Assembly: GCA_025965315.1 (NCBI GenBank) | Contig: JAOPXD010000050.1 | Span: 1 to 33,868, forward strand | Source: Marmoricola sp. | GTDB lineage: Bacteria; Actinomycetota; Actinomycetes; Propionibacteriales; Nocardioidaceae | Reading direction: 5' to 3' | Length of the DNA stretch: 33,868 nt | Part shown: piece by piece, positions 6,623-16,310 of the stretch | Numbering within the stretch: the first letter of the stretch is position 1 | How the letters are laid out: each line of letters opens with the position of its first letter | Program-made: the position numbers and the translations under genes | Notes under the pieces: generated by a model | Database searches by the model: none | What the model was told of the DNA's origin: nothing | What the model saw: the letters and a program-made list of their open reading frames with translations, nothing else

Positions 6623-6842
6623 GGCTTTCGGTGGCCGGGGGTGCGGGGGTGTCGGTCCGAGTCCCCCTCCGCCATCGGCTCACCGCGTCGCCCGTGACTC
6701 GGTGCGGTGCCCGAGCTGGTCTCGGGCGCCGCGCTTCGCTTTATGCTGGCCGATCGGCGGCCTCCGACCGCCACCCCCGCCTTCACGGTCACCACGGGTG
6801 TGGGGAAAAGGCGCGGAGAGGTCACCTTTGGCGGTGCTTGGC

Positions 6843-7730
6843 TCACCATTGGCCGGGAAGGGCCTCGCCGTACCAGTGCTCGATCAGGGAGCGCGAGATC
6901 GAGATACCCCCGGGCAGGACCAAGGTTCCTTCCTCGGCTTCTGCTCTCATCTGCTCGCGGGTGAACCAGCGGGCGTCCTCGATCTCCTCGCCGTCGACGT
7001 CCACCTCGGTGGAGGTGGCCTTGGCGAGGCAGCCGATCATCAGGCTCCTGGGGAGGGGCCAGGGCTGGCTCCCGAAGTAGCTGACCTCGCCCACGTGGAT
7101 GCCGGACTCCTCGTGGACCTCGCGGCGTACCGCCTGCTCGATGGACTCGCCGGGCTCGACGAAGCCGGCCAGGGTCGAGTAGCGGCCCGGGGGCCAGGCG
7201 GGGTGCCGGCCGAGGAGGCAGCGGTCGTCGGGGTACTCGCCGTCGGTGACGACCATGATCACCGCGGGGTCGGTGCGCGGGAACTCCTCGCGGCCGCAGT
7301 CGGTGCAGCGCAGCACGTGGCCCAGCAGCATCGGCTCGTACAGCCCCCCGCACCGGATGCAGTGCCGGGTGGCCCAGATCCACTCGGCGATGCCGAAGGC
7401 GTGCACCAGGAACGGGGCCTGGTCCTCGTCGATCACGGAGACCAGCCCGCGCAGGCCGGTCCAATCGTCCCCGGCGATGGAGCCCGACGCGATCACCGCG
7501 AAGTGGACGACGCCGTCGCGCTCGCCGAGCAGGACCTTGATCCCGTCCGGTGCCTCGTGCGGCGAGACCCAGGCGACCTTCCCGTCGTGGAGCTGGACGC
7601 GGGTGCCCGCGAGGACCAGGACGCGGGTGCCGGGGTCGGCCCACATCTCGGCGACCCAGCTCTCGTCGGTACGCCGGTGCCCGATCCGGTCGTGCGGGTG
7701 CTGGGAGAAGGCGATCTCGGTCCCGGTCAT
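6843..7730 (-). CDS. nudC: NAD+ diphosphatase (NudC, Nudix hydrolase)
   Basis: The 295-residue protein has a zinc ribbon (Cys124, Cys127, Cys142, Cys145). It also has a complete Nudix box GFVEPGESIEQAVRREVHEE (from about 189) and the SQPWP motif (221-225) that marks the NADH-pyrophosphatase subfamily, which hydrolyses NAD(H) to NMN(H) and AMP and can remove NAD caps from RNA. The frame is open further upstream, but the start is ATG 7730, overlapping the stop of the upstream peptidase gene as ATGA, so translation is coupled. It is the last gene of a four-gene minus-strand operon. From memory nudC also follows uvrD2/mycoredoxin in mycobacteria. Confidence 0.93.
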   Translation of the reverse strand: MTGTEIAFSQHPHDRIGHRRTDESWVAEMWADPGTRVLVLAGTRVQLHDGKVAWVSPHEAPDGIKVLLGERDGVVHFAVIASGSIAGDDWTGLRGLVSVIDEDQAPFLVHAFGIAEWIWATRHCIRCGGLYEPMLLGHVLRCTDCGREEFPRTDPAVIMVVTDGEYPDDRCLLGRHPAWPPGRYSTLAGFVEPGESIEQAVRREVHEESGIHVGEVSYFGSQPWPLPRSLMIGCLAKATSTEVDVDGEEIEDARWFTREQMRAEAEEGTLVLPGGISISRSLIEHWYGEALPGQW

Positions 7731-9649
7731 CGGTTCAACCACGCCGTGAAGGCCTCGGTGTCGTAGGGACGGCCCAGGAAGTCCGCGACCAGGTCCGCCG
7801 CGTCGCGGGACCCACCCGCGGTCAGCACGATGTCCCGGTACCGGTGCGCGCGGGTCTGGTCGAAGAGGTCGACGGGATCGAAGGCGCTGAACATGTCCTT
7901 CGCGATCACCAACGACCACATGTAGGTGTAATACGCCGAGGAGTAGCCCTCGAGATGTCCGAAGCCGGCGTGGAAGTGGGTGCCGGGCAGCGGCGCGACC
8001 AGGCTGTACTCGGGATAGAGCTCGTAGAGCCGGGCGGTCAGGTCGTCGGGGACCTCGAGGTGGAAGCGGTACGACAGCGCGGCGTAGAACATCTGGGTCC
8101 GGGCGCCGAAGGCCTTGCCGAACTCGTCTGCGGCGCGCATCTGCTCGACCAGCTCGCCCGGGATCGGGGTGCCGGCGTCATCGGTGGCGAACATCTGCAG
8201 CACCGAAGCATCCCAGGCCCACTCCTCGAGCATCTGCGACGGCGCTTCGACGAAGTCCCACTCGGTGGCAACACCGGAGAACGCGACCCAGTCGTGACGC
8301 CCGGCGAGCACGTGATGCATCAGGTGACCGAACTCGTGGAACAGGGTCACGACCTCGTCGTGGTCCATCAGGCCTCGGGGGAAGTTGCAGACCAGGACGC
8401 CTTCGGGCAGCTGCCGGTCGCGGACCCCGGGAACGAGGTCGAACTGGGCGGCGTGGTTGTACTTGCGGTCCCGCGGGTGCAGGTCGAGGTGGATCCGGCC
8501 GAGGTGCTGCGAGCTGCCGTCGGCGCCGGCCAGGTGGACGTCGTAGGAGGTGACGTCGTCGTGCCAGGTCGGGGCGTCGACGGCGACGTAGGTCAGCCCG
8601 AAGAGGCGACCGGTGACGTCGAGCAGACCCTGGTGGACCTTGGCGAAGTCGAAGTAGCGACGGACCTGCTGGGCGTCGACGCCGTACTGCTCGCGCTTGA
8701 CCGCCTCGAAGCAGTACCGCCAGTTGGAGACGTCGATGGTGGTGATCCCGTCGACCGCGCCGCGCTCGGCGAGGACCGCGAGCTCCCGCTGTCCGGCAAC
8801 GAGCGCGTCGGCGGCGATCCTGTCGATGAACTCGGCGATCGCGGCGCCCTTGCCGATCATCTTGAGCTCGGCGTCGAAGTCCGGCCAGCTGGCGTAGCCG
8901 ACCAGCTGGGCCTTGTCGCGACGCAGCCTCAACAGGTCGCCGAGGACCTGGTCGTTCTCGGGCCAGCCGATGTTGAAGTACTCGTTCGCCACCGCTCGTC
9001 GGGCCTCGTCGTCCTGGCTGTAGGTCAGGAACGGGTGCACGTCGGGGTACTCGGTGGTGACGACGACCGTGCAGTCGCGATCCACGGGATGGTCCGCGAC
9101 GTAGTCCTCCGGCAGACCGGCGAGCGCCGCTGCCGGCACCCGGGCCTCACGCCGGCCGTCCCGGATGTTCCGCGAGAAGGCCTGGCTCAGCTCGGTCTCG
9201 CGTTCGTTGAGGGCACGCACCCGGACCCGGGTCTCCTCGCCGCGGTCCACCCCGGAGCGCCGGAAGGTTCGCAACGCATCCTCCAGGACGCGGCGGGCGC
9301 CGGAACCGAGGGCGCCGGCATCGAGGGACGACAGCTGGTCGAACACGTCCCGGTCCAGGTGCAGGTCGTTGGCGAACCGGCGGACCTCGACCTCGAACTC
9401 CTCGGCACGGACGACGACCGAGGCGTCGGGGTGGACGGCGGAGAGCAGGCTGGTGATCGCATCGGCGTTCCTGAGCGCGATCTCGGCGTCGTTCCAGCGG
9501 TCGAGGATCGCGACGGCGGCCGGCGCGGTCGCCTTGAGCGCCGCGATCTGCGCCGCTGCCTGCTGCAACGAGCCGCGGACCCGGTCATCGAGCCAGGCAC
9601 CCCAGGCAGCCGGGTCGGTGGGCAGGGACAGCGGCTCGAGCGGCTTCAT
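7727..9649 (-). CDS. M3 family oligopeptidase (thimet/Dcp-like metallopeptidase)
   Basis: This 640-residue protein carries the M3 zinc site: HEFGH at 438-442 (zinc ligands His438 and His442, catalytic Glu439) and the third ligand within DFVEAPSQMLEEW (Glu468). The N-terminal 200 residues form the helical lid typical of thimet oligopeptidase and peptidyl-dipeptidase Dcp, which degrade short peptides. No signal peptide is present (it starts MKPLEPLSLPTDPAAWG), so it acts in the cytoplasm. Start ATG 9649 overlaps the sortase stop as ATGA, and its stop overlaps the nudC start in the same way. M3 peptidase length is usually about 640-700, so it is complete. The link to a sortase operon is unexpected and may reflect coupling of expression only. 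Confidence 0.93.
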   Translation of the reverse strand: MKPLEPLSLPTDPAAWGAWLDDRVRGSLQQAAAQIAALKATAPAAVAILDRWNDAEIALRNADAITSLLSAVHPDASVVVRAEEFEVEVRRFANDLHLDRDVFDQLSSLDAGALGSGARRVLEDALRTFRRSGVDRGEETRVRVRALNERETELSQAFSRNIRDGRREARVPAAALAGLPEDYVADHPVDRDCTVVVTTEYPDVHPFLTYSQDDEARRAVANEYFNIGWPENDQVLGDLLRLRRDKAQLVGYASWPDFDAELKMIGKGAAIAEFIDRIAADALVAGQRELAVLAERGAVDGITTIDVSNWRYCFEAVKREQYGVDAQQVRRYFDFAKVHQGLLDVTGRLFGLTYVAVDAPTWHDDVTSYDVHLAGADGSSQHLGRIHLDLHPRDRKYNHAAQFDLVPGVRDRQLPEGVLVCNFPRGLMDHDEVVTLFHEFGHLMHHVLAGRHDWVAFSGVATEWDFVEAPSQMLEEWAWDASVLQMFATDDAGTPIPGELVEQMRAADEFGKAFGARTQMFYAALSYRFHLEVPDDLTARLYELYPEYSLVAPLPGTHFHAGFGHLEGYSSAYYTYMWSLVIAKDMFSAFDPVDLFDQTRAHRYRDIVLTAGGSRDAADLVADFLGRPYDTEAFTAWLNR

Positions 9650-10407
9650 GGAGCGAGGCTAACGGGTGCCTGGTGCGCCCGGCCGGGCCGTTCCGGACGG
9701 GCGGTCACGACGAGGTTGGACGCGTAGTGGAATCCACCCCCGCTGGTGGTCCGCCGATCGGTGCAGGTGACCAGCCGGAGCAGGTGCGCACCGCCGGTGC
9801 TGAAGACAGCGGCCGGAACGCCGCGGGTCCGCGGATAGCGGTGCACGCGTACGACGACGAAGCGGTACGCACGACCGTCGGCAGCGGTCCACACGATCAC
9901 GGCGCCGAGCCGGATCCGGTCGAGGGTCCCCAGCGCGCCGGGGATGTCGTGGTCGTCGGAGACGTGCCCGGCCAGGACACTCGATCCGGTGCGGTCGGCA
10001 TCCGTCGCGGTGGTGCGCAGCCACCCGACCCGGTGCGGGTCGTCCGGGATCGCCATCGCACCGCCGTCGAGGCCGACCGCGTCCACCGGAGCCGCGATAC
10101 CGAGTCCCGGGATGCTCAGCGCGCCGCCGGCACCGGGGTCGACCAGAGCCGACGGCGCCCGGTAGTCGGCCCGGACGTAGCGCGGTTCGGCCCGACGTAC
10201 CGGCACCAGCCCGAGCAGGGTGTCGGAGATCAGTGCTGGAGCGCGCACCGGCGGCTCCCCCGGTCTCGCGGAGCCTCCGAACCGGGCGGGAGGGTCCGCG
10301 TCGCTGGCAGCGATCCCCAGGGAGGCGACCAGGACGGTGACGATCACGACCCCGAGGACCGGCCCGGGGCCCGGGGCCCGACGGCGGCGCCGGTGGGACG
10401 GCCTCAC
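9646..10407 (-). CDS. Sortase, class F-like
   Basis: The product has 253 residues. It has a basic N-terminus [10 protein letters not shown], one membrane segment (about 17-34, PVLGVVIVTVLVASLGIA), a proline-rich stalk and a sortase barrel. The catalytic histidine is in SVLAGHVS (His148) and the cysteine in LLRLVTC (Cys215). Class F sortases normally have an arginine a few residues before the last strand (pattern like YRDNVVV); here the aligned segment reads FHYASNLVVTA, without Arg, unless Arg218/219 after the cysteine takes the role. Start GTG 10407 overlaps the stop of the surface protein gene as GTGA. The upstream neighbour is the obvious candidate substrate. Extracellular, membrane-anchored transpeptidase. 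Confidence 0.85.
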   Translation of the reverse strand: MRPSHRRRRRAPGPGPVLGVVIVTVLVASLGIAASDADPPARFGGSARPGEPPVRAPALISDTLLGLVPVRRAEPRYVRADYRAPSALVDPGAGGALSIPGLGIAAPVDAVGLDGGAMAIPDDPHRVGWLRTTATDADRTGSSVLAGHVSDDHDIPGALGTLDRIRLGAVIVWTAADGRAYRFVVVRVHRYPRTRGVPAAVFSTGGAHLLRLVTCTDRRTTSGGGFHYASNLVVTARPERPGRAHQAPVSLAP

Positions 10408-12284
10408 CGATGCCGTCCCAGATGGCGCCGGCGCCGCGCCCGGGCGCTCGCCAGGGCCAGGGCCAGCAGTCCGAGGGCCCCGGTACCAGCTGCCGCTCCG
10501 TCGCCGCGGCGCCCGAACCACGGCGATCCCGCAGGCGTGGTCGCTCCGGCGTGGAACGGCCCCGACGGGATCTCGGGAACCAGCGGGGTCGGCGGCCGGG
10601 TCGCGAGCACCGTCTCCTCGACCGCGCCGGGAGTGGTGTCGACAGCAGCCGTCGTGTCCGTCGCGGCCAGGTGCTCGGCGTAGGTGAGACAGCCCGCCGT
10701 CCGCAGCACGGTCGCGCTGGTGACGAAGGATCCGTTCCGATCGGCGACCAGGGTCCCGCGGTCCACGACACGAGCCCGGCTCCAGTCGACGCCGGCACAG
10801 CTGGAGCCCCGGGGAGCGAGCGTTCCGAGCAGGCGCCAGGACACCGGCACCGACGACCCCTCGGCCAGTCCGGAGACGTGGACGGTGTCGTGCACCCGGT
10901 CGCCGACCAGGGCGCGCTGGGTGGAGGCAGTGGTGCGCACCGTCGGCACCGAGGGCCTGAGCACCGTCGTCTCCTCGACCACGCCGCACGGCGTACTGAC
11001 CGGGTTGGTCAGCGAGTCCCCCGGAAGGATCTCGGTCCAGACGTAGTAGCCGGGGTGCTCGATCCTGACTGAGGGAGTCTCGAGGGTGCCGTCGGCGGCC
11101 ACCGGGAAGGTCACCGCACCAACCTGCGCCGCCGGGATGCAGTCCTGGCTCGCCGGCTGTGCGGTGAACGGCCCGTAGAGGGTCGCCGTCGCGTGCTGGA
11201 CCGAGCCGGCCGGAAGACCGGTGACAGCGACGACGTCGTGCAGCAGCGCGCCGGGCGCGGTGGTGGCCGCCGATGTCGTCGTGGTGATCTTCGGCGTCCC
11301 CTTGACGATCTTCGCTGTCGCCGACACCTGGGCCGAGGCGTTCGCCCGCTCGGCGATCCAGCCGCGCTGGATCCCGTCGCCCGCTGCCGTGCCACCGCCG
11401 TGCACGTGCCAGCTACCGACCCGGTAGAGCCGACCGTCCGCGGCCGGTCCGGATGCCGTGGCTCGGATCGTGAACGAACCGATCGTCCTCGGCGTCACCG
11501 TGACCGGCACCGGGGAGGTCCGTGTGGTCACCGGCTTCGGGCAGCTGATCGGCCCGGTGCAGCGGAAGGTCATCCTGGTCCCGGGAACCGACCTGTCGGC
11601 ACCGGACAGGACCGCGGCACGGTAGGTACGCGACCGGCCGAGCGGGAGCGAGCCGGTCTGGTCGCTGGTCAGCCGGAGGCGGTAGCTGCCGTAGTAGCGC
11701 GACGCCTCGGCCCACATCGCGTTGGCCAGGCCGAGGACCGGACCGGTGAGCCCACCGATGGGCGGACGGACCCGGTCGCCCACCTTCAGACCGCGGGGAT
11801 AGATCACCTCACCACCGGGGCGCACTCCGTCCGACATCAGCTCCCGGATGGTCAACGCGATCGCCGCATCCCGGTCCGCGCTTCCCGTGGACCCGTGCGC
11901 GGCCCAGGTGGACACGATGTAGTTCAGCGCCGCCACCTCGTGGGGCCCGATCCGCTGGCCCAGCTGGTTGACCAGCGGGTGCGTCCCGATGATCGTCGGG
12001 GTCCCGGCGATCCGGGAGTCGTACAGGTAGTCGATGCAGAAGAAGACCCTCCCGTTCGCGGCGCGGAACGAGCCGATGAACGTGTACGACGTCGCTGATC
12101 CGGAGCTGTACGCCAGGCAGGCTCCCCGGACCAGGTTCGGATCGATGCTCCGGCAGTGGCTCGTCGACACCCGGGTGGCCGCCTCCGCGGCGGGGAGGCC
12201 GGACCAGAACGGCAGCCCGACCAGGACGGCAACCGCCGCCAGCAGGACCGACAGGGACACAGGACGTTTCGTTCGCAGGGCCAT
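10404..12284 (-). CDS. Secreted surface protein with two tandem beta-repeats, candidate sortase substrate
   Basis: The 626-residue protein starts at ATG 12284, giving a clear Sec signal peptide ([18 protein letters not shown]..., cleavage near AEA at 33-35). An N-terminal domain with Cys44, Cys56 and Cys83 ([13 protein letters not shown]) resembles thioester-type adhesin domains. Two related repeats of about 110 residues follow (about 330-441 and 447-560), each with V(A)VTGL/VSGL, a cysteine pair, and a closing (T)[11 protein letters not shown] / [10 protein letters not shown]. The C-terminus has a short hydrophobic helix (600-613) and a basic tail ([12 protein letters not shown]), like a sorting signal, but no LPxTG. 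The gene overlaps the sortase gene by 4 bases. Cell-wall attachment is inferred. No Shine-Dalgarno sequence is visible before ATG 12284, so the start rests on the signal peptide. Confidence 0.75.
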   Translation of the reverse strand: MALRTKRPVSLSVLLAAVAVLVGLPFWSGLPAAEAATRVSTSHCRSIDPNLVRGACLAYSSGSATSYTFIGSFRAANGRVFFCIDYLYDSRIAGTPTIIGTHPLVNQLGQRIGPHEVAALNYIVSTWAAHGSTGSADRDAAIALTIRELMSDGVRPGGEVIYPRGLKVGDRVRPPIGGLTGPVLGLANAMWAEASRYYGSYRLRLTSDQTGSLPLGRSRTYRAAVLSGADRSVPGTRMTFRCTGPISCPKPVTTRTSPVPVTVTPRTIGSFTIRATASGPAADGRLYRVGSWHVHGGGTAAGDGIQRGWIAERANASAQVSATAKIVKGTPKITTTTSAATTAPGALLHDVVAVTGLPAGSVQHATATLYGPFTAQPASQDCIPAAQVGAVTFPVAADGTLETPSVRIEHPGYYVWTEILPGDSLTNPVSTPCGVVEETTVLRPSVPTVRTTASTQRALVGDRVHDTVHVSGLAEGSSVPVSWRLLGTLAPRGSSCAGVDWSRARVVDRGTLVADRNGSFVTSATVLRTAGCLTYAEHLAATDTTAAVDTTPGAVEETVLATRPPTPLVPEIPSGPFHAGATTPAGSPWFGRRGDGAAAGTGALGLLALALASARARRRRHLGRHR

Positions 12285-12383
12285 GGCCAGACCGTGCCGG
12301 TCGCGACGTCTCGGAACCACTACGGACCGCAGCACTGGGGAAAGCGACGCTCTGGCGGGTGCTGTGGATACATCGTCGAGTTG

Positions 12384-12389
12384 TAGGTT
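12384..12389 (+). promoter_or_regulatory. -10 element of a leaderless promoter for deoD
   Basis: TAGGTT is followed by exactly seven bases (CTCGGGC) and the ATG at 12397, with no Shine-Dalgarno sequence between. This fits the leaderless pattern repeated elsewhere in the window. Confidence 0.55.
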
Positions 12390-12396
12390 CTCGGGC

Positions 12397-13108
12397 ATGA
12401 GCATCCACATCGGCGCGCAGCCCGGCCAGATCGCGCCGACGGTGCTGCTCCCCGGAGACCCGTTGCGGGCGAGGTGGATCGCCGAGACGTTCCTCGACGA
12501 TGCCGCCTGCTACACCGAGGTCCGTGGCATGTACGGCTTCACCGGCACCTGGCACGGACGTCCGGTCTCGGTCCAGGGATCGGGGATGGGGCAGCCGTCG
12601 ATGGCGATCTACGTCAACGAGCTGTTCCGCGACTACGACGTCCAGCAGATCATCCGGGTCGGCTCCTGCGGAGCCCTCACCACCGAGCTCGGCCTGCGCG
12701 ACGTCGTCCTGGCCTCGGGGGCCTGCACCGATTCCAGCATGAACCGGATCCTCTTCGGCGGCCTCGACTACGCCCCGGTCGCCGACTTCGGTCTGCTCCG
12801 GGGCGGCACACGACGCTGCGGCAGCACGGACCGACGTGATCAGCCACGTCGGCCTGGTCTTCTCCTCCGACAGCTTCTACTCCCCGATGGCTGCCGAGCT
12901 GGCCAAGCCGTTGATCGCGCACGGCGTGCTCGCCGTCGAGATGGAGGCCTCCGCGCTCTACACCTTGGCGGCGGCGTACCAGCGCAGGGCCCTGGCGATC
13001 TGCACGGTCTCCGACCACATCGTCACCGGCGAGGAGACCACCGCCGTCGAGCGTCAGAACACGTTCGGGGCGATGGTCGAGATCGCGCTCGAGGCGGCGT
13101 TCAGCTAG
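12397..13108 (+). pseudogene. deoD: Purine nucleoside phosphorylase (DeoD type), frameshifted
   Basis: The first part ([20 protein letters not shown] to [12 protein letters not shown]) and the second part ([20 protein letters not shown] to [12 protein letters not shown]) are the two halves of a trimer/hexamer-type purine nucleoside phosphorylase, which splits purine nucleosides with phosphate for salvage. The halves are in different frames. Removing one G from the GGGG run at 12800-12803 restores [18 protein letters not shown], a normal DeoD sequence, and a total of 236 residues, against about 239 for E. coli DeoD. All other motifs ([26 protein letters not shown]) are intact. The intact remainder suggests a sequencing error or a very recent mutation. 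Its end overlaps the adnB end by 8 bases, tail to tail. Confidence 0.85.
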
Positions 13109-16100
13109 GCGCCAGCAGCGCCGTGAGCCGGGCCCGGTCCGGAAGGTCCTCGAGGACGACGGTCTCCGAGGTGCGCACGAACACGAACGCAGCCCGTACG
13201 TCGTCGAGCGGTACGCCGACCAGATCGGCCCACGCCAGCCGGTACAGCGCCAGCTGCAGCGGGTCGGCCACCGGCGCCCGGCTGGTCTTCCAGTCGACCA
13301 CCAGCCAGGTCCCGTCCGGCTCGGCGTAGACGGCGTCGATCCGACCACGGACCACCTGCCCGCCCAGGACCAGGCTGAACGGTGCCTCGACCGCGTGCGG
13401 GACCCGGTCCGCGAACGCGCCCGACTCGAAGGCTGCGATCACCGCGGCCAGGTCGCCGTCGTCCTCGATGCCGACGTCACCGCGGCCGGGCAGGTCGTCG
13501 GGGTCGAGCATCTGCTGCTGGTCGAAGCGTTGCTCGACCCAGGCGTGGAACCTGGTCCCGAACCTCGCGGCCGACGACGGCGCGTGCGGCGTCGGCCGCG
13601 CCAGGTCGCGCAGGAACGTCTCCGGATCAGCCTGCAGGCGGGCGAACGCCGTCGCCGACAGGCTCTCGGGCAGCGGCACCTCCAGGACGTCGCTGCGCTC
13701 GGCACGGGCCTCGACCAGGAGCCGCTCCAGCTCCAGGTCCCAGGTCTCCACCCGCGCCAGGTCGACCATGTCGAGGTCCTCGGTGTCGGACGTCGGATCG
13801 ATGCGGCGTACCAGGGCCGCTGCCTCGATCCGCCGGGCTGCCTCGACACCGGGTCCGGCCGCGGGCCACGGCCGGGAGGTGTCGGTGCCGTCGTACGGGT
13901 TGGGGCTGCCCTTCCCGGGTTTCTCCAGCCAGGGCGCCGGCGGCTCGCCGCAGGCGGCGAGCTCGTCGCGGATCGCGTCCTGGTACGGCGACGGGCCGAA
14001 GGCGGTGGCTCGCGGCGTCCACAGGTACGAGGTCACGCTGAGCAGGTGCTCGGCGCGGGTGAACGCGACGTACCCGAGCCGGAGCTCCTCGGTGCGGCCG
14101 TGGCTGCGGGTGTCCTCGCGGTACGCATCGAGGCCGGCCTTGTCGTAGGAGCCGAGCTGCGGCAGGTCGGCGGCGTCGCCGCGCAGCGGCGCCGGCAGCA
14201 CCGCCGGCGAGGAGGTCCACAGGGTCCGCGACCGGTTCGAGGGGAACCTGGTCTCGCAGGCGCCGACCACGAATACGCTGGCCCACTCCAGTCCCTTGGA
14301 GCGGTGCACCGTGAGCAGCTTGACCGAGTCGGCCTCGCTCGGCGTCGCCACGTCGAGCCCGTTGCCCTGGTCGTCCTCGGCCGTCAGGTAGGCGAGCAGG
14401 GCCGGCAGCGTGACGTCCCCGTCGACGGCCTGGAACTCCGCGACGCCCTTCACGAAGAGGTCCAGGTTGTCGCGACGCGCGGCCGCCGCCGGACTGTTCG
14501 AGGACGCCAGCTCGACGTCGACCCCGGTCACGTCGATGATCCGCCGTACGACGTCCAGCAACGGCTCGCCGACCGCCCGGCGCAGCAGCCGGAGCTCGGC
14601 GGCCAGGAGGGCGAACCGCTCCAGCGCCTGCGGCGAGTACGGCAGCTCGCCGGGGTCCTCGAGGGCGTCGGAGAGCGCCGGCAGCTCAGCCGGGTCCACA
14701 CCGTCGGCGATCTCGCCGAGCTGGTCGAGCAGGCTCTGGCCGGTGTCCCCGCGGCCGTTCCGCCCGGAGATCTCCTGCGCCCGCTGGGCCAGCAGCCGGA
14801 GGTCGCGCGGTCCGACCGCCCAGCGCGGGCCGGCCAGCAGCGTGACCAGGGCCGGGTTCGTCGTCACGTCGTGCAGCAGGTGCAGCACGGCCACGACCTC
14901 GGCGACCTCGGGCAGCCGCAGCAGTCCGGAGAGACCGACGATCTCGACCGGGACCGCGGCGGCGGTCAACGCGTCGAAGACCTCCTCGGCGTGGGAGTTG
15001 TCGCGGGTCAGCACCCCGATCTCCGACCAGGCCCCGGTGTGGGCCGCCAGCACCGCGTCGACCAGCCAGCTGAGCTCCTCGCGGTGCGTCTCGAACACGG
15101 CAGCCTGTACGCGTCCTTCGGCGGCGCCGGGGCTCGCCTCGAGCGGACGCACCTGCGGCAACGCGTCGTACAACGGTTGGGCCAGCCGGTTGGCGACGGC
15201 CAGGATCCGCCGGTCCGAGCGCCGGTTGACCGTCAGCGGCAGCACCGGGACCTCGGCTCCGCCAGCCGCCGGGAAGGTCTCGGCGAAGTTGAGGATGTTC
15301 GAGACCGAGGCTCCACGCCAGCCGTAGATCGCCTGGTTCGGGTCACCGACGGCAGTCACGGCGTGCCCGCGGCCGCTGGCCTGGTCGGCTCCGGAGAAGA
15401 GCCGCGCGAGCATCGTGGCCTGGGCCACCGAGGTGTCCTGGTACTCGTCGAGCATCACCACCTTGAAGCGGGCCCGTTCCAGGGCGCCGACCTCGGGCTG
15501 CTCGGCGGCCAGCCTGGCCCCCAGCGCGATCTGGTCGGAGAAGTCCATCAGCCCGAGGTCTGCCTTCAGCCGCCGGTACGACGCGACCAGGCCGAGCAGC
15601 TCGGCACGCCGGTCGATCGCGGAGATCGCGGTGCTGGCGGCATCGCGGTAGGTCTTGCGGTCCTTGCCGGCACGCTCGTCCTCGATCGCGCGCACGAAGC
15701 CGGCGCGCGCCTCGGCATCGACGCGGGCCACGTCCTGGGCCGCGACCAGGTGCTCGCTCATCGAGGACTCCAGGGCGAGCAGGTTCTGGATCACCGTCGG
15801 TGGATGGTCGGACAGGTACGCGACCTCGCCGGTGTAGCGGTCGACGGCGCGAGCCCCGAGCTGGAACCGGGACGCGTCGGTGAGCACCCGGGTGTCCGGC
15901 TCGTGCCCGATCCGCAGGCCGTGGTCGGTGAGCAGCGTCGCCGCGTACGCGTTGTAGGTCGCGACGGTCGGTTCGAGCACCTCCTCGACGTCGGGTCCGG
16001 GTCGTGGGAGCGCGCCGGCCTTCTCGAGCGCGGTACGGATCCGCTCGCGGAGCTCGGCCGCGGCCTTCGTGGTGAAGGTCAGCCCGAGCACCTCCTCGGG

Positions 16101-16310
16101 CCGCACCTGTCCGGTCACGACCAGGTAGACCACGCGCGCCGCCATCAACGTGGTCTTGCCGGAACCGGCACCCGCGATGACCACCGCAGGCGCGAGCGGG
16201 GCGGTGATCGCGGCCCACTGCTGCGGGCTCGACGGGAACGTCGCCTGCATCACCTGCTGGAGCTCCTCGGGCGTGCGGATCTGCACCCGGTCCACCGGTT
16301 CGGTGCTCAC
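13101..16310 (-). CDS. adnB: AdnB subunit of the AdnAB helicase-nuclease (UvrD motor plus RecB-type nuclease)
   Basis: This 1069-residue protein has an N-terminal SF1A motor (Walker A AGAGSGKT at about 47-54, [57 protein letters not shown]). It also has a C-terminal PD-(D/E)XK nuclease with GRIDAV (Asp992) and VVDWKTS (Asp1006, Lys1008). In mycobacteria AdnB is the driving motor of the AdnAB heterodimer, which resects double-strand DNA ends. Start GTG 16310 overlaps the adnA stop as GTGA, so the two subunits are translationally coupled. No iron-sulfur cysteines are seen in its nuclease domain. Length and domain order match mycobacterial AdnB. Confidence 0.92.
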   Translation of the reverse strand: MSTEPVDRVQIRTPEELQQVMQATFPSSPQQWAAITAPLAPAVVIAGAGSGKTTLMAARVVYLVVTGQVRPEEVLGLTFTTKAAAELRERIRTALEKAGALPRPGPDVEEVLEPTVATYNAYAATLLTDHGLRIGHEPDTRVLTDASRFQLGARAVDRYTGEVAYLSDHPPTVIQNLLALESSMSEHLVAAQDVARVDAEARAGFVRAIEDERAGKDRKTYRDAASTAISAIDRRAELLGLVASYRRLKADLGLMDFSDQIALGARLAAEQPEVGALERARFKVVMLDEYQDTSVAQATMLARLFSGADQASGRGHAVTAVGDPNQAIYGWRGASVSNILNFAETFPAAGGAEVPVLPLTVNRRSDRRILAVANRLAQPLYDALPQVRPLEASPGAAEGRVQAAVFETHREELSWLVDAVLAAHTGAWSEIGVLTRDNSHAEEVFDALTAAAVPVEIVGLSGLLRLPEVAEVVAVLHLLHDVTTNPALVTLLAGPRWAVGPRDLRLLAQRAQEISGRNGRGDTGQSLLDQLGEIADGVDPAELPALSDALEDPGELPYSPQALERFALLAAELRLLRRAVGEPLLDVVRRIIDVTGVDVELASSNSPAAAARRDNLDLFVKGVAEFQAVDGDVTLPALLAYLTAEDDQGNGLDVATPSEADSVKLLTVHRSKGLEWASVFVVGACETRFPSNRSRTLWTSSPAVLPAPLRGDAADLPQLGSYDKAGLDAYREDTRSHGRTEELRLGYVAFTRAEHLLSVTSYLWTPRATAFGPSPYQDAIRDELAACGEPPAPWLEKPGKGSPNPYDGTDTSRPWPAAGPGVEAARRIEAAALVRRIDPTSDTEDLDMVDLARVETWDLELERLLVEARAERSDVLEVPLPESLSATAFARLQADPETFLRDLARPTPHAPSSAARFGTRFHAWVEQRFDQQQMLDPDDLPGRGDVGIEDDGDLAAVIAAFESGAFADRVPHAVEAPFSLVLGGQVVRGRIDAVYAEPDGTWLVVDWKTSRAPVADPLQLALYRLAWADLVGVPLDDVRAAFVFVRTSETVVLEDLPDRARLTALLAPS

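Noticed and set aside
6631-6842. Possible short plus-strand genes between mycoredoxin and nudC
   Set aside because: The frames have no ribosome binding site or family pattern and run antisense into nudC.
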